A stretch of DNA of 39,610 nt from positions 1-39,610 of the forward strand of contig JACTNC010000028.1 of the NCBI GenBank assembly GCA_014584295.1, read 5' to 3'. Position numbers and translations under genes: made by a program. The notes under the pieces are model-generated. The model saw nothing but the letters and a program-made list of their open reading frames with translations, was not told where the DNA came from and ran no database searches. Shown here piece by piece: positions 31,897-39,610 of the stretch. Numbering within the stretch: the stretch's first letter is position 1; each line of letters starts with the position of its first letter. The DNA is from Verrucomicrobiota bacterium (GTDB lineage: Bacteria; Verrucomicrobiota; Verrucomicrobiia; Opitutales; Opitutaceae).

Positions 31897-31923
31897 CGGC
31901 TCGAACGAATGCGAGCCGTCTTT
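31895..31923 (+). terminator. intrinsic terminator ending the acid-sugar operon
   Basis: A perfect 9-bp stem (GACGGCTCG at 31895-31903, CGAGCCGTC at 31912-31920, eight-base loop) is followed by TTT. It begins inside the racemase-like gene's stop codon. It marks the end of the 20354-31896 transcription unit, so the BASS transporter probably has its own promoter in 31924-32060. Confidence 0.8.
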
Positions 31924-32060
31924 GAATGGTAGTGCCACTCTTCATGAAACGGTCCGTCAAATCGGAGACCCACGCAACCTATGGGACGTGGTGCTGTTCT
32001 GCGCTTGGCGCGTTTTGTCATCCCTGTTCATCACCCCAAGTGACCCATCGTATCTGAACA

Positions 32061-33368
32061 ATGAATACCCTTAGAAAGCTTTGCCTTATCGTCAGTGCAA
32101 TTGCGACAGTGGTTCTGCTCACGGGACTTGGATTGGGGCGTGCCGCATTGTGGCACCCTGCCGCGGTTATCGCTGTCGTCGCCCTCGCGACAGGGCTTGG
32201 TGCTGTACGAGCGCTCAAGGGATACCAGTTCACCGCGTGGATCCTGGCGGCGGTTGTCGCCGCAATGATGTACCCGTCCGCCTTCCTGCAATGGGGAGAT
32301 TTCGACCTGCGCAATAAGTGGCTCATCCTCATCGTGGTGCAACTCGTGATGTTCGGCATGGGCACTCAGATGAGTCTGCACGATTTTGCCGGAGTTGCGA
32401 AAGCGCCGCGCGGCGTGCTTGTCGGCATCATCTGCCATTTTTCCGTCATGCCGCTGGTCGGATGGACGCTGACAAAGGTCTTCAATTTTGAACCGGAGAT
32501 TGCGGCGGGCATCATTCTGATCGGCTCCTGTTCGAGTGGGCTCGCCTCGAATGTCATGACCTACATCGCCAAGGCGAATCTGCCGCTTTCGGTGACCGTC
32601 ACGGCGGTGACCACGATGGTTGCCCCAATTATGACGCCCCTGCTGATGAAGCTGTTGGCGGGCACGCTGGTCGAGGTGAAGTTCCTCAACCTCATGATTG
32701 AGATCGTGAAGATCGTGCTCGTCCCGATTGCGGCGGCGTTGATTCATGATCACCTGAAACGGGTAAGATCGGAGCAGTTCAAGGTATGGATCATTGCCCA
32801 GATCGTCTGTGGTCTATCGGCCCTGCTCCTATTTGCCTCTCATGATACTGGCTGGCAAACCGCGCGATCGCCAGCCGGGAGGATTGTTCTCGAACTGCTT
32901 GCCTTTGCTCTGGGGGCAGTGGCAGTCGGTGTGACCTATCATCAGTTCACGCGTCTCTTTCCGCGGCTGGATGGCTTCATGCCGGTTGTTTCAATGGCGG
33001 GGATCGTGTATTTCACAACCGTCACGACGGCAGCGGGACGTGACAATCTGCTCAAGGTGGGTGCACTGCTTTTTCTCGCGTCGGCGCTGCACAATGCGGC
33101 GGGCTATTTCTTTGGCTACTGGCTGAGTCGCGGAGCAGGGCTCGACAGAAACTCCGCGCGCTCGGTCGCCTTCGAGGTTGGCCTTCAGAATGGCGGCATG
33201 GCTTCGGGCCTGGCCGGCGCGATGGGCAAACTGGCGACGGTTGGTCTTGCAGCGGCCATCTTCAGTCCATGGATGAACATCTCCGGATCGATCCTTGCCA
33301 ACTACTGGGGCCGCCGTCCGGAGTTGCCTGAAAAGCAGAGCGAAGTGGATAGACCTCTCGACGGGTAA
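32061..33368 (+). CDS. BASS-family (bile acid:sodium symporter) transporter
   Basis: This is a 435-residue integral-membrane protein of the bile acid:sodium symporter family. The family blocks are QLVMFGMGTQMSLHDF (helix 2-3 region), GSCSSGLASNVMTYIAKANLPLSV (first crossover with the Na+/substrate residues), VTTMVAPIMTPLLMK, and the second crossover VAFEVGLQNGGMASGLAG. It has about ten hydrophobic segments plus an extra pair at the N-terminus. BASS proteins carry organic anions with sodium; in plants BASS6 moves glycolate and others move pyruvate. It follows the RLP/kinase operon after a terminator. A role in moving a pathway acid such as glycolate or 3-oxo-isoapionate is inference; import versus export cannot be decided. 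Confidence 0.9.
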   Translation: MNTLRKLCLIVSAIATVVLLTGLGLGRAALWHPAAVIAVVALATGLGAVRALKGYQFTAWILAAVVAAMMYPSAFLQWGDFDLRNKWLILIVVQLVMFGMGTQMSLHDFAGVAKAPRGVLVGIICHFSVMPLVGWTLTKVFNFEPEIAAGIILIGSCSSGLASNVMTYIAKANLPLSVTVTAVTTMVAPIMTPLLMKLLAGTLVEVKFLNLMIEIVKIVLVPIAAALIHDHLKRVRSEQFKVWIIAQIVCGLSALLLFASHDTGWQTARSPAGRIVLELLAFALGAVAVGVTYHQFTRLFPRLDGFMPVVSMAGIVYFTTVTTAAGRDNLLKVGALLFLASALHNAAGYFFGYWLSRGAGLDRNSARSVAFEVGLQNGGMASGLAGAMGKLATVGLAAAIFSPWMNISGSILANYWGRRPELPEKQSEVDRPLDG

Positions 33369-33384
33369 TTTGTCGCAACAGAAG

Positions 33385-33404
33385 GGGCACGCTTCGTCGT
33401 GCCC
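33385..33404 (+). terminator. hairpin after the BASS gene
   Basis: A perfect 7-bp GC-rich stem (GGGCACG at 33385-33391, CGTGCCC at 33398-33404, six-base loop) starts 16 nt after the BASS stop. The following GGTTTGG has only a short T-run, so termination may be weak or Rho-assisted. It lies between convergent genes. Confidence 0.55.
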
Positions 33405-33551
33405 GGTTTGGTGGGTTCGTCCTCCAAACCGCCCATCCCGCTTTGTGACTTCATGCGCAAGGCGAACTCCGCTTGTTCAGCGTCTCGCACAACTGTCCAT
33501 CGTGCCTCGATACCGACAGATCCACACTTCGCGCCGACCAACCGAGGATCC

Positions 33552-34595
33552 TCACTCAAAGCGCGTCTTCAGTCGCAGGAATCGACGTTCGATCCAGAAG
33601 TAAGATGCCGAGGCCACGGCGAGACTCACGCTGACCTTCCAGCCGAGTCGCACGACCAGTGGTGCGTCTGGAATGAGTTTTTCCACGATGTAGTAAATCG
33701 GGAGATGCAGCAGGTAGATGCCGTAGGAAATCTTTCCGACATACACGATCGGGCGCATTTCCAAAACGCACGCCAGCAAGGAATGTCTCCCGGCAATCAG
33801 GTCCGAGAGCACGATTGCGGCAAGTCCTGCGACAATCACGTAACCGATCCAGCCCATCCATGGACTGTACCAGGTCACGATCCTCGGGATTGTGCCCACG
33901 GTGAGCAGCGCCACCGGCGCCAGGAGCCTGCCGAGCCACTTGCTGACGCTTTCAGGGAATCGTCCGCCCGGCAGTGCCTTTACAAGATAGGCAAGAGAGG
34001 CTCCAACCATGAGCGAATCCATGCGCGTATCGAGGCCGAAGTTGATGCGCTCGTCGGTCCAGATGCCGACATGCCAGGCGCGATAGCACGCGATAACGAT
34101 AGCTCCACCGATCAACAGGCAGGCTTTGGTCGCTGGTGATCGTGCGATACGCTCCAATGCGAGTACGATGAGCGGCCAGATCAGGTAAAACTGCTCCTCG
34201 ATGGCGAGAGACCAGCAGTGGTCGAGCCATGAAAGCTGGTAATTATAGATGGCCCGCGCCCAGTTCGATGTGTAGGTCAGGGCCAGGGCGATGTCGACGG
34301 ACGGAAACGGCTCGCCCAATGTCGGCTTGACCACGGCCACCAGGATGCAGGTCAGGACCAGTGCGGGCACGAGACGCAAGAATCGCCTCGTATAGAAGTT
34401 CTTGAAACTGATTGTACCCGTCCGCTGATGCTCGTTGCTGAGGATGGTCGTGATGAGGAATCCGCTCAGCCCGAAAAAGATGTCCACGCCGACACCTCCG
34501 CTGCGAAACCAGGTCACGCCCCCGTGTGCGCAGAGGACGATGCCCACGGCGATCGTGCGCAGTCCGTCGAGGGCGGGATAGTACGTGTTTTTCAT
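33552..34595 (-). CDS. acyltransferase 3 family membrane protein (OafA-like)
   Basis: This is a 347-residue multi-spanning O-acyltransferase. It has the family N-terminus YYPALDGLRTIAVGIVLCAH, with the essential His24, then GGVGVDIFFGLSGFLITTIL, FYTRRFLRLVPAL, and SWLDHCWSLAIEEQFYLIWP. About ten hydrophobic segments follow, and the last helix ends near ERRFLRLK. Such proteins transfer acetyl or other acyl groups across the inner membrane to surface polysaccharides, lipids or exported glycans. The ATG at 34595 starts exactly at the family N-terminus but has no obvious ribosome site. It is convergent with the BASS gene and 144 nt downstream of the lyase gene, with which it may be co-transcribed. 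Confidence 0.9.
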   Translation of the reverse strand: MKNTYYPALDGLRTIAVGIVLCAHGGVTWFRSGGVGVDIFFGLSGFLITTILSNEHQRTGTISFKNFYTRRFLRLVPALVLTCILVAVVKPTLGEPFPSVDIALALTYTSNWARAIYNYQLSWLDHCWSLAIEEQFYLIWPLIVLALERIARSPATKACLLIGGAIVIACYRAWHVGIWTDERINFGLDTRMDSLMVGASLAYLVKALPGGRFPESVSKWLGRLLAPVALLTVGTIPRIVTWYSPWMGWIGYVIVAGLAAIVLSDLIAGRHSLLACVLEMRPIVYVGKISYGIYLLHLPIYYIVEKLIPDAPLVVRLGWKVSVSLAVASASYFWIERRFLRLKTRFE

Positions 34596-34739
34596 CAGAT
34601 GCGGCTGTTACTGCGCGCACATGGATGGAGCGATCCGATCGAAGGGTGGAGCGAAAAAACCCTCCTGGTCACGAACGCACATGAAAATTTCCAGAAAATA
34701 CAAAGAGCCCAGGCAGCGAGGTTCGAGGTAGCACGAGGC

Positions 34740-37163
34740 TCAGGGGTGGGATTCTTCCTCGTGATCGCGTCGATCCGGGAACCGCCGAACCGGAAGACCC
34801 GGCACGCGGTAGGTGCTCACCTTTGTGAATCCGGCGTAGGTGACTTTTCCACCTTCGGAGCGGATCCGCGCAAATCTGAAATCGCCTTCGATACCCATTC
34901 CAAATTTCCGGGGAGTGCCATCCGAAATGATGACGAGATCCTCGGCACCTGGGATGGTCACCCGGTAGGCCAGTGCAGCGGAATCTTCGAGTTTCACCTG
35001 CTCGACGAAAACCTGGGAGTCATCGAAGCGCGATCGCTCGGCATAGGGGTGGATCAGGGTGGCCATACGATCGAGCGCGCGATTGCCGGTCAGTTTCCTC
35101 CTGAACAGCAGCCAGTCGATGTCGCGCTGATCGGGCTCGCCCGTGAGTCCCCCCAGGTTTGCCTCTCCTTTGAGACGAGCATGGGAGGTGGCCGACGCCT
35201 CTAAACGATCTTGCACAATGAGGAAGCCGGTTTTGCCGCGGGAGACGAAACCCGCGCCGCTCTCGCTCATGTCGGAGGGTGTGTGGAGATTGAATTCCAT
35301 TTCCTGGTTCTTTCCTGCAGTGCTGACCTCGTCGATGATCAACCAGTACTGAGCCTTTGCGAAAATCAGGTGACGCCGGTGGCGGGCCTTCTGGTAAGGG
35401 AGGTACCCGTCATGACTGGCGGCGAAATACTCGGTGTGCGACTGCGGTGACCAGATCTTGTCGTATCCGGGGAGATTCCGCTTTTCCGGAACCGCCTGGT
35501 TGATCGTGAGCATGTTGTGGGCGATCGGGTGTTTGTACCAGGTGTTCTGGGCGGGCTCCAGATAACCGAGTTTGCTGAGGCCGGCATCCACTGCGATGGG
35601 AATGCCGTTCGCGTAGATCTCGAACGAGAGCTGATCGAAATGGCTGTGGTTCTGATGATCGCCGTAGTTGAAAATCAGAAAATAGGAGGCGGGGTCCCAG
35701 GAGTCGCGCATCACCAGCATGCGCGACTGGGGGAAGTCGATGGATTTCACCCTTGGTTCGACGGGAGCAACGGGGAGGGCGGCGATTTCCTCGGGCTTGA
35801 ACCCCTGTCTCACGGCGCCGACAAAATCTCCGCGGTGGAAGAAGGCGGACATTTCGCGGAAGAGCGGCACCAGCTCGCGACCCCGGGCGGCGTCGTTGAA
35901 TGGGACATTGACGCCCACCGGAGTAGTGGTGAGCGCGTAGAACTCGATGAATTTCTCCAGGCGACCCATGTAGCGGTCAAGCAGGCTGGAGTCTCCGGCA
36001 AAGTGGCGGAGCATCAGCATGTAGCGGTGGAAGACCGAAAACATGTAGGCTGCATAGCTTGTCGTACGCTCCACGTAGCCGCCGTCCTCGAGTATGTCAT
36101 TCTCGAGGTGAAGCACCATGTTCTGACGGCCCCTTTGAAGCCAGGTCTTGGACTCGCTGAATTCTGGAAATGCAAGTGCCGCGTACGAGAGCGTGTGTGC
36201 GGTATGCGTCTGCCAGTTGTAGGCGTGGAACGGCGTCTTGATCAGGCACTGATCCAGCCAACGCGAGGATCCGAGAATGATCTTGAGAAGGCGCTTCGTC
36301 GTTTCAGGTGACATCTCGGGGCCGAACGCACGCATTGCATTGATGAGGCGTTCGGTCCGGTTCGAAAGTCCGAGTTCATACCAGACGAAATCATAGGAAA
36401 CGGTCACATTGATGACTTTCTCCTGTTTCACCTGATCGAGTTGATCGTACCACTGATTGAAAACGCGTTCAAACGCCGCAGCCGTCTCCTTGTTCCCATC
36501 CAGGAGATAACCGGCGATGAGCGGATCCAGGAACGAGAGGTAGTGCACGCCCCATTTGCTTGCATTGGGGTAGGTGTGATTGAAGTCTACCTTTTCGCCC
36601 CAGACCACTCCGTAGAGTGTGAATCCCTTGGATGGGGAGTAGACTTGGTCGCGCGCCTCACGGATCGCGCGCGCGCGGGCGGGATCGGCGGCAACATCGT
36701 GACGAAACTCGTCGATGGTGATAAACGAGCGCTTGTTTCCCGCATCGTAGTTCGACAGTCGCTGGTTGTCGGATCGACGGGTGAAATGTTCGTGCAGGAT
36801 CTGCGACACGCGGCGCGAGTTGCCCGCAATTGCCGCTGCCTTCAGGTCCTGGCCGATGCCCGGGATCTGGAGTGAAGCGACGAGTTCGGAATCCGTGATG
36901 TAGCGGATCTTGTCCCGAAAATATTCCGGATCGATGTAGACATCGTGCCATTCAGACAACTGGAGTCGAAGGTCGAGTTTGCTTCGGTCTCCTTTGGGAA
37001 CCTGCTGGCGACACAGCGGACAATACCAGGCCCCATTCACCTGATACGCGGTGTTCTGCAGGGAGATGGCCGGGCCGGAACGATCGAGTTCGGCGGCGCC
37101 ACCGGTTGCGAACAGACAGATCAATACGAGGAGGGAGCGAATCGAAGGGGGACGATGGATCAT
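34740..37163 (-). CDS. exported heparinase II/III-family polysaccharide lyase
   Basis: This is an 807-residue exported protein with a signal peptide (SIRSLLVLICLFATGGAAE). After a short segment with a C-P-L-C pair (Cys48, Cys51), an all-helical toroid domain spans roughly residues 60-440 (for example HAYNWQTHTAHTLSYAAL and NDILEDGGYVERTTSYAAY). The heparinase II/III C-terminal beta-sandwich follows, with its typical NYGDHQNHSHFDQLSFEIY near residues 505-520 and IPIAVDAGLSK. The family eliminates uronic-acid-containing polysaccharides such as heparin, alginate or oligouronates; the exact PL family cannot be told by eye. It could take part in pectin or algal glycan use, in line with the sugar-acid genes to the left, though it is on the other strand and in a separate unit. 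Confidence 0.88.
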   Translation of the reverse strand: MIHRPPSIRSLLVLICLFATGGAAELDRSGPAISLQNTAYQVNGAWYCPLCRQQVPKGDRSKLDLRLQLSEWHDVYIDPEYFRDKIRYITDSELVASLQIPGIGQDLKAAAIAGNSRRVSQILHEHFTRRSDNQRLSNYDAGNKRSFITIDEFRHDVAADPARARAIREARDQVYSPSKGFTLYGVVWGEKVDFNHTYPNASKWGVHYLSFLDPLIAGYLLDGNKETAAAFERVFNQWYDQLDQVKQEKVINVTVSYDFVWYELGLSNRTERLINAMRAFGPEMSPETTKRLLKIILGSSRWLDQCLIKTPFHAYNWQTHTAHTLSYAALAFPEFSESKTWLQRGRQNMVLHLENDILEDGGYVERTTSYAAYMFSVFHRYMLMLRHFAGDSSLLDRYMGRLEKFIEFYALTTTPVGVNVPFNDAARGRELVPLFREMSAFFHRGDFVGAVRQGFKPEEIAALPVAPVEPRVKSIDFPQSRMLVMRDSWDPASYFLIFNYGDHQNHSHFDQLSFEIYANGIPIAVDAGLSKLGYLEPAQNTWYKHPIAHNMLTINQAVPEKRNLPGYDKIWSPQSHTEYFAASHDGYLPYQKARHRRHLIFAKAQYWLIIDEVSTAGKNQEMEFNLHTPSDMSESGAGFVSRGKTGFLIVQDRLEASATSHARLKGEANLGGLTGEPDQRDIDWLLFRRKLTGNRALDRMATLIHPYAERSRFDDSQVFVEQVKLEDSAALAYRVTIPGAEDLVIISDGTPRKFGMGIEGDFRFARIRSEGGKVTYAGFTKVSTYRVPGLPVRRFPDRRDHEEESHP

Positions 37164-37249
37164 GGGAGGGGCGGAGGCGTTGTAACCCTTCGAGAGTTCG
37201 CTTGCAGAGGATCACCGTCAAGCAATGCCTGTTGAGGAGGCGGTTCCCT

Positions 37250-39079
37250 TCACGCATCAAAGCGCTGACGGCTGTTGGTTGCGAGATATTCGCTGACAGC
37301 GGCGGCAAAAACCGCACCGAATTCCTCGCGCTTCTTTTCGCCCATGCCAAAAATCCTGTTCATGGCTTTTTCATTGTCAGGATAGAGCTGGGCCATCTGC
37401 CGGAGGGTAGCGTCGCCAAAAATCACGTATGCTGGCACCTTTCGTTCGTCTGCCAGGCGTTTCCTCAGGATGCGAAGTCGATCGAAGAGAATTTCGTCGC
37501 AGTTGATTTCCCCGGCGCGGCGGACGGGACTGCGGTCTTTGGGCGACTCCATCGGCTTTGTCAGGCTGATGGATCTTCTGCTGCGGAGCGCCTGCATGCC
37601 ATCGGCAGTCAATTCGACCGTGGCATATTCACCTTTGCTGAGCGCGAGATACCCGAGTCGCATGAGTTCGCGTCCGACCGCACCCCAAGCTGATCGACTG
37701 AGATCGCGACCGATGCCAAAGGTCGATAGCTGGTCGTGGCCCCAGCGTCGGATCTTTTCGGTATCGGCGCCGGAGAGCACCTCGATGATGTGATTGAGTC
37801 CGACGGCGAAGCTGCTCGCTTGCCGAATCCGGTAGACGCACGAGAGAAATTTCTGGGCGACAAGCGTCCCGTCGTAGGAATCGCGAGGTTCAAGGCAGTT
37901 GTCGCAGGCTGCACAGGTGTTCACAGGAAAGGATTCCCCGAAGTATGATAGCAACTCAACCCTGCGGCATCCCGAGGTTTCCGCATAGTGGATCATCTGA
38001 CGAAGCTGGGTGCGGGCCACCTGCTGCTCGTGTTCGTCCGTGATCGCGTCGAGAAAGTGGGTCTGTTTCGCGATGTCGCCCGCGCTGAAGAGCAGCAGGC
38101 AGTCGGCTGGCAATCCGTCGCGCCCCGCCCGGCCTGTTTCCTGATAGTATCCCTCGATGTTTTTGGGCAGGTCGTGGTGCACGACCCATCGGACGTTGGG
38201 TTTGTTGATACCCATTCCAAAGGCGATCGTTGCGCAGATGATGCGCACGTCATCGCGCAGGAAGAGTTCCTGATTGCGGGTACGTTCGTCGGCCTCGAGA
38301 CCGGCATGGTAGGGGCGCGCGGCGAATCCGCGCCCTGCCAGCGCCTCGGCGACCCGTTCGGTGGTCGCACGCGAAGCACAGTAAATGATTCCGCTCTCGT
38401 GTTCTCTTTTGGACAGGAATGCGATGAGTTGCTTGATGGGTTGATCCTTTGGGATGACGCGGTAGGTGAGGTTCGGGCGGTTGAAACTGGCGACGAACAA
38501 CTCGGGCTTGTGCAGGCGGAGGTGGCTGATGATGTCCGCCCGGACTCGCTCGGTGGCCGTGGCCGTGAGTGCCATGAACGGTACCTCAGGCAGCAGGTCG
38601 CGCAGTTTCGCCACCTGCCGGTATTCCGGGCGGAAGTCATGGCCCCACTCGGAGATGCAGTGCGCTTCATCGACGGCAATGCAGGCGACATTCCATGCGC
38701 GAAGGTTTTCCTGCCAGTTGTCGAGCATGAGACGCTCGGGCGCGACGTAGAGCAGCCGCCATTGGTTGCGGTGCAGTCCGGCCAGGCGGGTGCGAGACTC
38801 CGCCTCACTCAGGGTTGAGTTGAGGTAGGTGGCGGCCACACCGCTGGACTGCAGTTGGTCCACCTGGTCCTTCATCAGCGCGATCAAGGGCGAGACAACG
38901 ACCGTGAGACCCGGGCGCATCAGAGCCGGCAATTGGAAACAGAGGGACTTTCCGCCACCGGTCGGAAGGAGAGCAAAGACATCCTTGCCGGCCAGCGATG
39001 CTTCGATGATCTCGCGTTGGAGAGGTCGGAACTGCGTGTAACCAAAGGTGGTCGCGAGTGTGGAAAGAAGTTCGGGCAC
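37250..39079 (-). CDS. recQ: ATP-dependent DNA helicase RecQ
   Basis: This is a complete RecQ helicase. The GTG at 39079 gives 609 residues, the same length as E. coli RecQ; the frame also reaches a TTG at 39217, but those extra residues do not resemble RecQ. The N-terminus FGYTQFRPLQREII is followed by Walker A LPTGGGKSLCFQLP, Walker B DEAHCISEWGHDFRPEY, motif VI QETGRAGRDGLPADC, a zinc-binding region (CRRVELLSYFGESF, then TCAACDNC), the winged-helix RQC domain and a C-terminal HRDC domain (LRILRKRLADERKVPAYVIF). It unwinds recombination and repair intermediates 3' to 5'. It is a housekeeping gene and marks the end of the accessory region. Confidence 0.95.
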   Translation of the reverse strand: MPELLSTLATTFGYTQFRPLQREIIEASLAGKDVFALLPTGGGKSLCFQLPALMRPGLTVVVSPLIALMKDQVDQLQSSGVAATYLNSTLSEAESRTRLAGLHRNQWRLLYVAPERLMLDNWQENLRAWNVACIAVDEAHCISEWGHDFRPEYRQVAKLRDLLPEVPFMALTATATERVRADIISHLRLHKPELFVASFNRPNLTYRVIPKDQPIKQLIAFLSKREHESGIIYCASRATTERVAEALAGRGFAARPYHAGLEADERTRNQELFLRDDVRIICATIAFGMGINKPNVRWVVHHDLPKNIEGYYQETGRAGRDGLPADCLLLFSAGDIAKQTHFLDAITDEHEQQVARTQLRQMIHYAETSGCRRVELLSYFGESFPVNTCAACDNCLEPRDSYDGTLVAQKFLSCVYRIRQASSFAVGLNHIIEVLSGADTEKIRRWGHDQLSTFGIGRDLSRSAWGAVGRELMRLGYLALSKGEYATVELTADGMQALRSRRSISLTKPMESPKDRSPVRRAGEINCDEILFDRLRILRKRLADERKVPAYVIFGDATLRQMAQLYPDNEKAMNRIFGMGEKKREEFGAVFAAAVSEYLATNSRQRFDA

Positions 39080-39340
39080 GGTGCAAAGAGGGTCGCAGAA
39101 AACGCGCTTCCCAGAAAGGAACAAAGAAAAAAGCACCGACCAGACCTCATTCCGCCCAAAGCAGGGCGGTCCGAGCGAGGATCGCCTTAAGGGATGGTTC
39201 CGGCCATCTAACGACAAACGCTATGCAGACCTGTTGAGTTTGGGAAATGGACCTACCCCGACTTTGCGGATTCGGGCATCTAAAATTTGTAAGTGGCTGC
39301 AAATCAGGGAAGGCATCCTCAAAGTCTGCACTACACGGGC

Positions 39341-39610
39341 TCAGTTGGGGTTCGCTTGAGTGGAGGTGATTTTGGGCGGCGGTTGAGCGGGAAGGCTCAG
39401 TTTGAGCTGCTCGAGAATCAAGCGTTGGTCCGGTTCGGGTTGTGTATAGTGGGTGAGTATCAATTCGCGGCCATCGGTAGTGGGCAGATGCACATCAAGC
39501 ATCTGCATGGCGCTGAGTTTCTCCAGAACCGAACGTGGCGTCAGTCCGGGTGCCAGATCGCGCAGTCGGCGGCCGAGCGTCACGTGGAGGCAATACGCCA
39601 GGAACGCGAT
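39341..39610 (-). CDS. C-terminal part of an IS1634/IS4-type transposase (cut by window edge)
   Basis: This minus-strand frame is open to the window end and encodes 89 residues, starting IAFLAYCLHVTLGRRLRDLAPG and continuing with TPRSVLEKLSAMQMLDVHLP. It resembles the tail of IS1634/IS4-group DDE transposases: the C-terminal helices after the catalytic Glu, then a short variable tail. Only the C-terminus is visible, so whether the element is intact is unknown. The 123 nt between RecQ and this gene should hold the element's end, but no terminal inverted repeat can be identified from one end alone. Confidence 0.65.
   Translation of the reverse strand: MAFLAYCLHVTLGRRLRDLAPGLTPRSVLEKLSAMQMLDVHLPTTDGRELILTHYTQPEPDQRLILEQLKLSLPAQPPPKITSTQANPN

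Noticed and set aside
33399..34139. Long plus-strand frame opposite the acyltransferase
   Set aside because: It is a shadow of the minus-strand acyltransferase gene, which has clear family motifs; the plus-strand translation has none.
37988..38818. Long plus-strand frame opposite recQ
   Set aside because: The opposite strand encodes well-conserved RecQ helicase motifs, so this frame reflects codon bias.
1..39610. CRISPR arrays, tRNA or rRNA genes, prophage or defence islands
   Set aside because: No spaced direct repeats, cloverleaf-like sequences or rRNA segments, and no phage or known defence protein motifs were recognised.

Overview
The window is a high-GC (about 60% by eye) bacterial chromosome segment, probably from a Verrucomicrobiota member close to Opitutaceae. 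The evidence is the gene mix: secreted ThuA-like and Gfo/Idh/MocA proteins, DUF2911, large TonB-dependent receptors with N-terminal carboxypeptidase-regulatory-like domains, and acid-sugar genes. No rRNA, tRNA or CRISPR was seen, so the taxonomy is inference.

Left part (1-6220): an HDOD protein, a secreted ThuA-domain protein, a convergent DUF2911 protein and a secreted Gfo/Idh/MocA oxidoreductase (both minus strand, separated by a clear terminator). Next comes an intact gene for an IS481-type transposase homologue whose DDE catalytic triad is eroded. It lies just upstream of an AT-rich promoter region and the first TonB-dependent receptor, and looks like a domesticated DNA-binding protein.

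Middle-left (6483-16510), all plus strand and mostly tightly spaced: TonB receptor, exported metallophosphoesterase, LctP-type lactate/glycolate permease, GntP-type sugar-acid permease, exported class A acid phosphatase, glycerate 2-kinase and a D-2-hydroxyacid dehydrogenase. Together these suggest capture, dephosphorylation and import of small hydroxy acids and their conversion to 2-phosphoglycerate. A second TonB receptor follows (16586-19882) and ends in a strong terminator.

Core (20354-31896), one probable long operon ended by a terminator: fucose/arabinose-isomerase-like protein, split transketolase (two subunits), glycerol-kinase-like FGGY kinase, exported GH127 glycosidase, MFS transporter, a RuBisCO-like protein (RLP) retaining almost all canonical RuBisCO catalytic residues, a DUF1537 acid-sugar kinase, and an Asp/Glu-racemase-like protein with only one of the two usual cysteines. 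A BASS-type transporter follows as a separate unit. The combination matches two known D-apiose routes placed in one operon. One is isomerase, apulose kinase and apulose-4-phosphate transketolase. The other is DUF1537 kinase plus RLP (OiaK/OiaX-like), whose known products are 3-phosphoglycerate and glycolate. The flanking glycolate/glycerate genes would salvage the C2/C3 products. The apiose and apionate dehydrogenases are not in the window, so the substrate assignment is a hypothesis.

Right part (33552-39610), minus strand: acyltransferase 3, a heparinase II/III-family polysaccharide lyase, RecQ helicase, and the C-terminal end of an IS1634/IS4-type transposase cut by the window edge.
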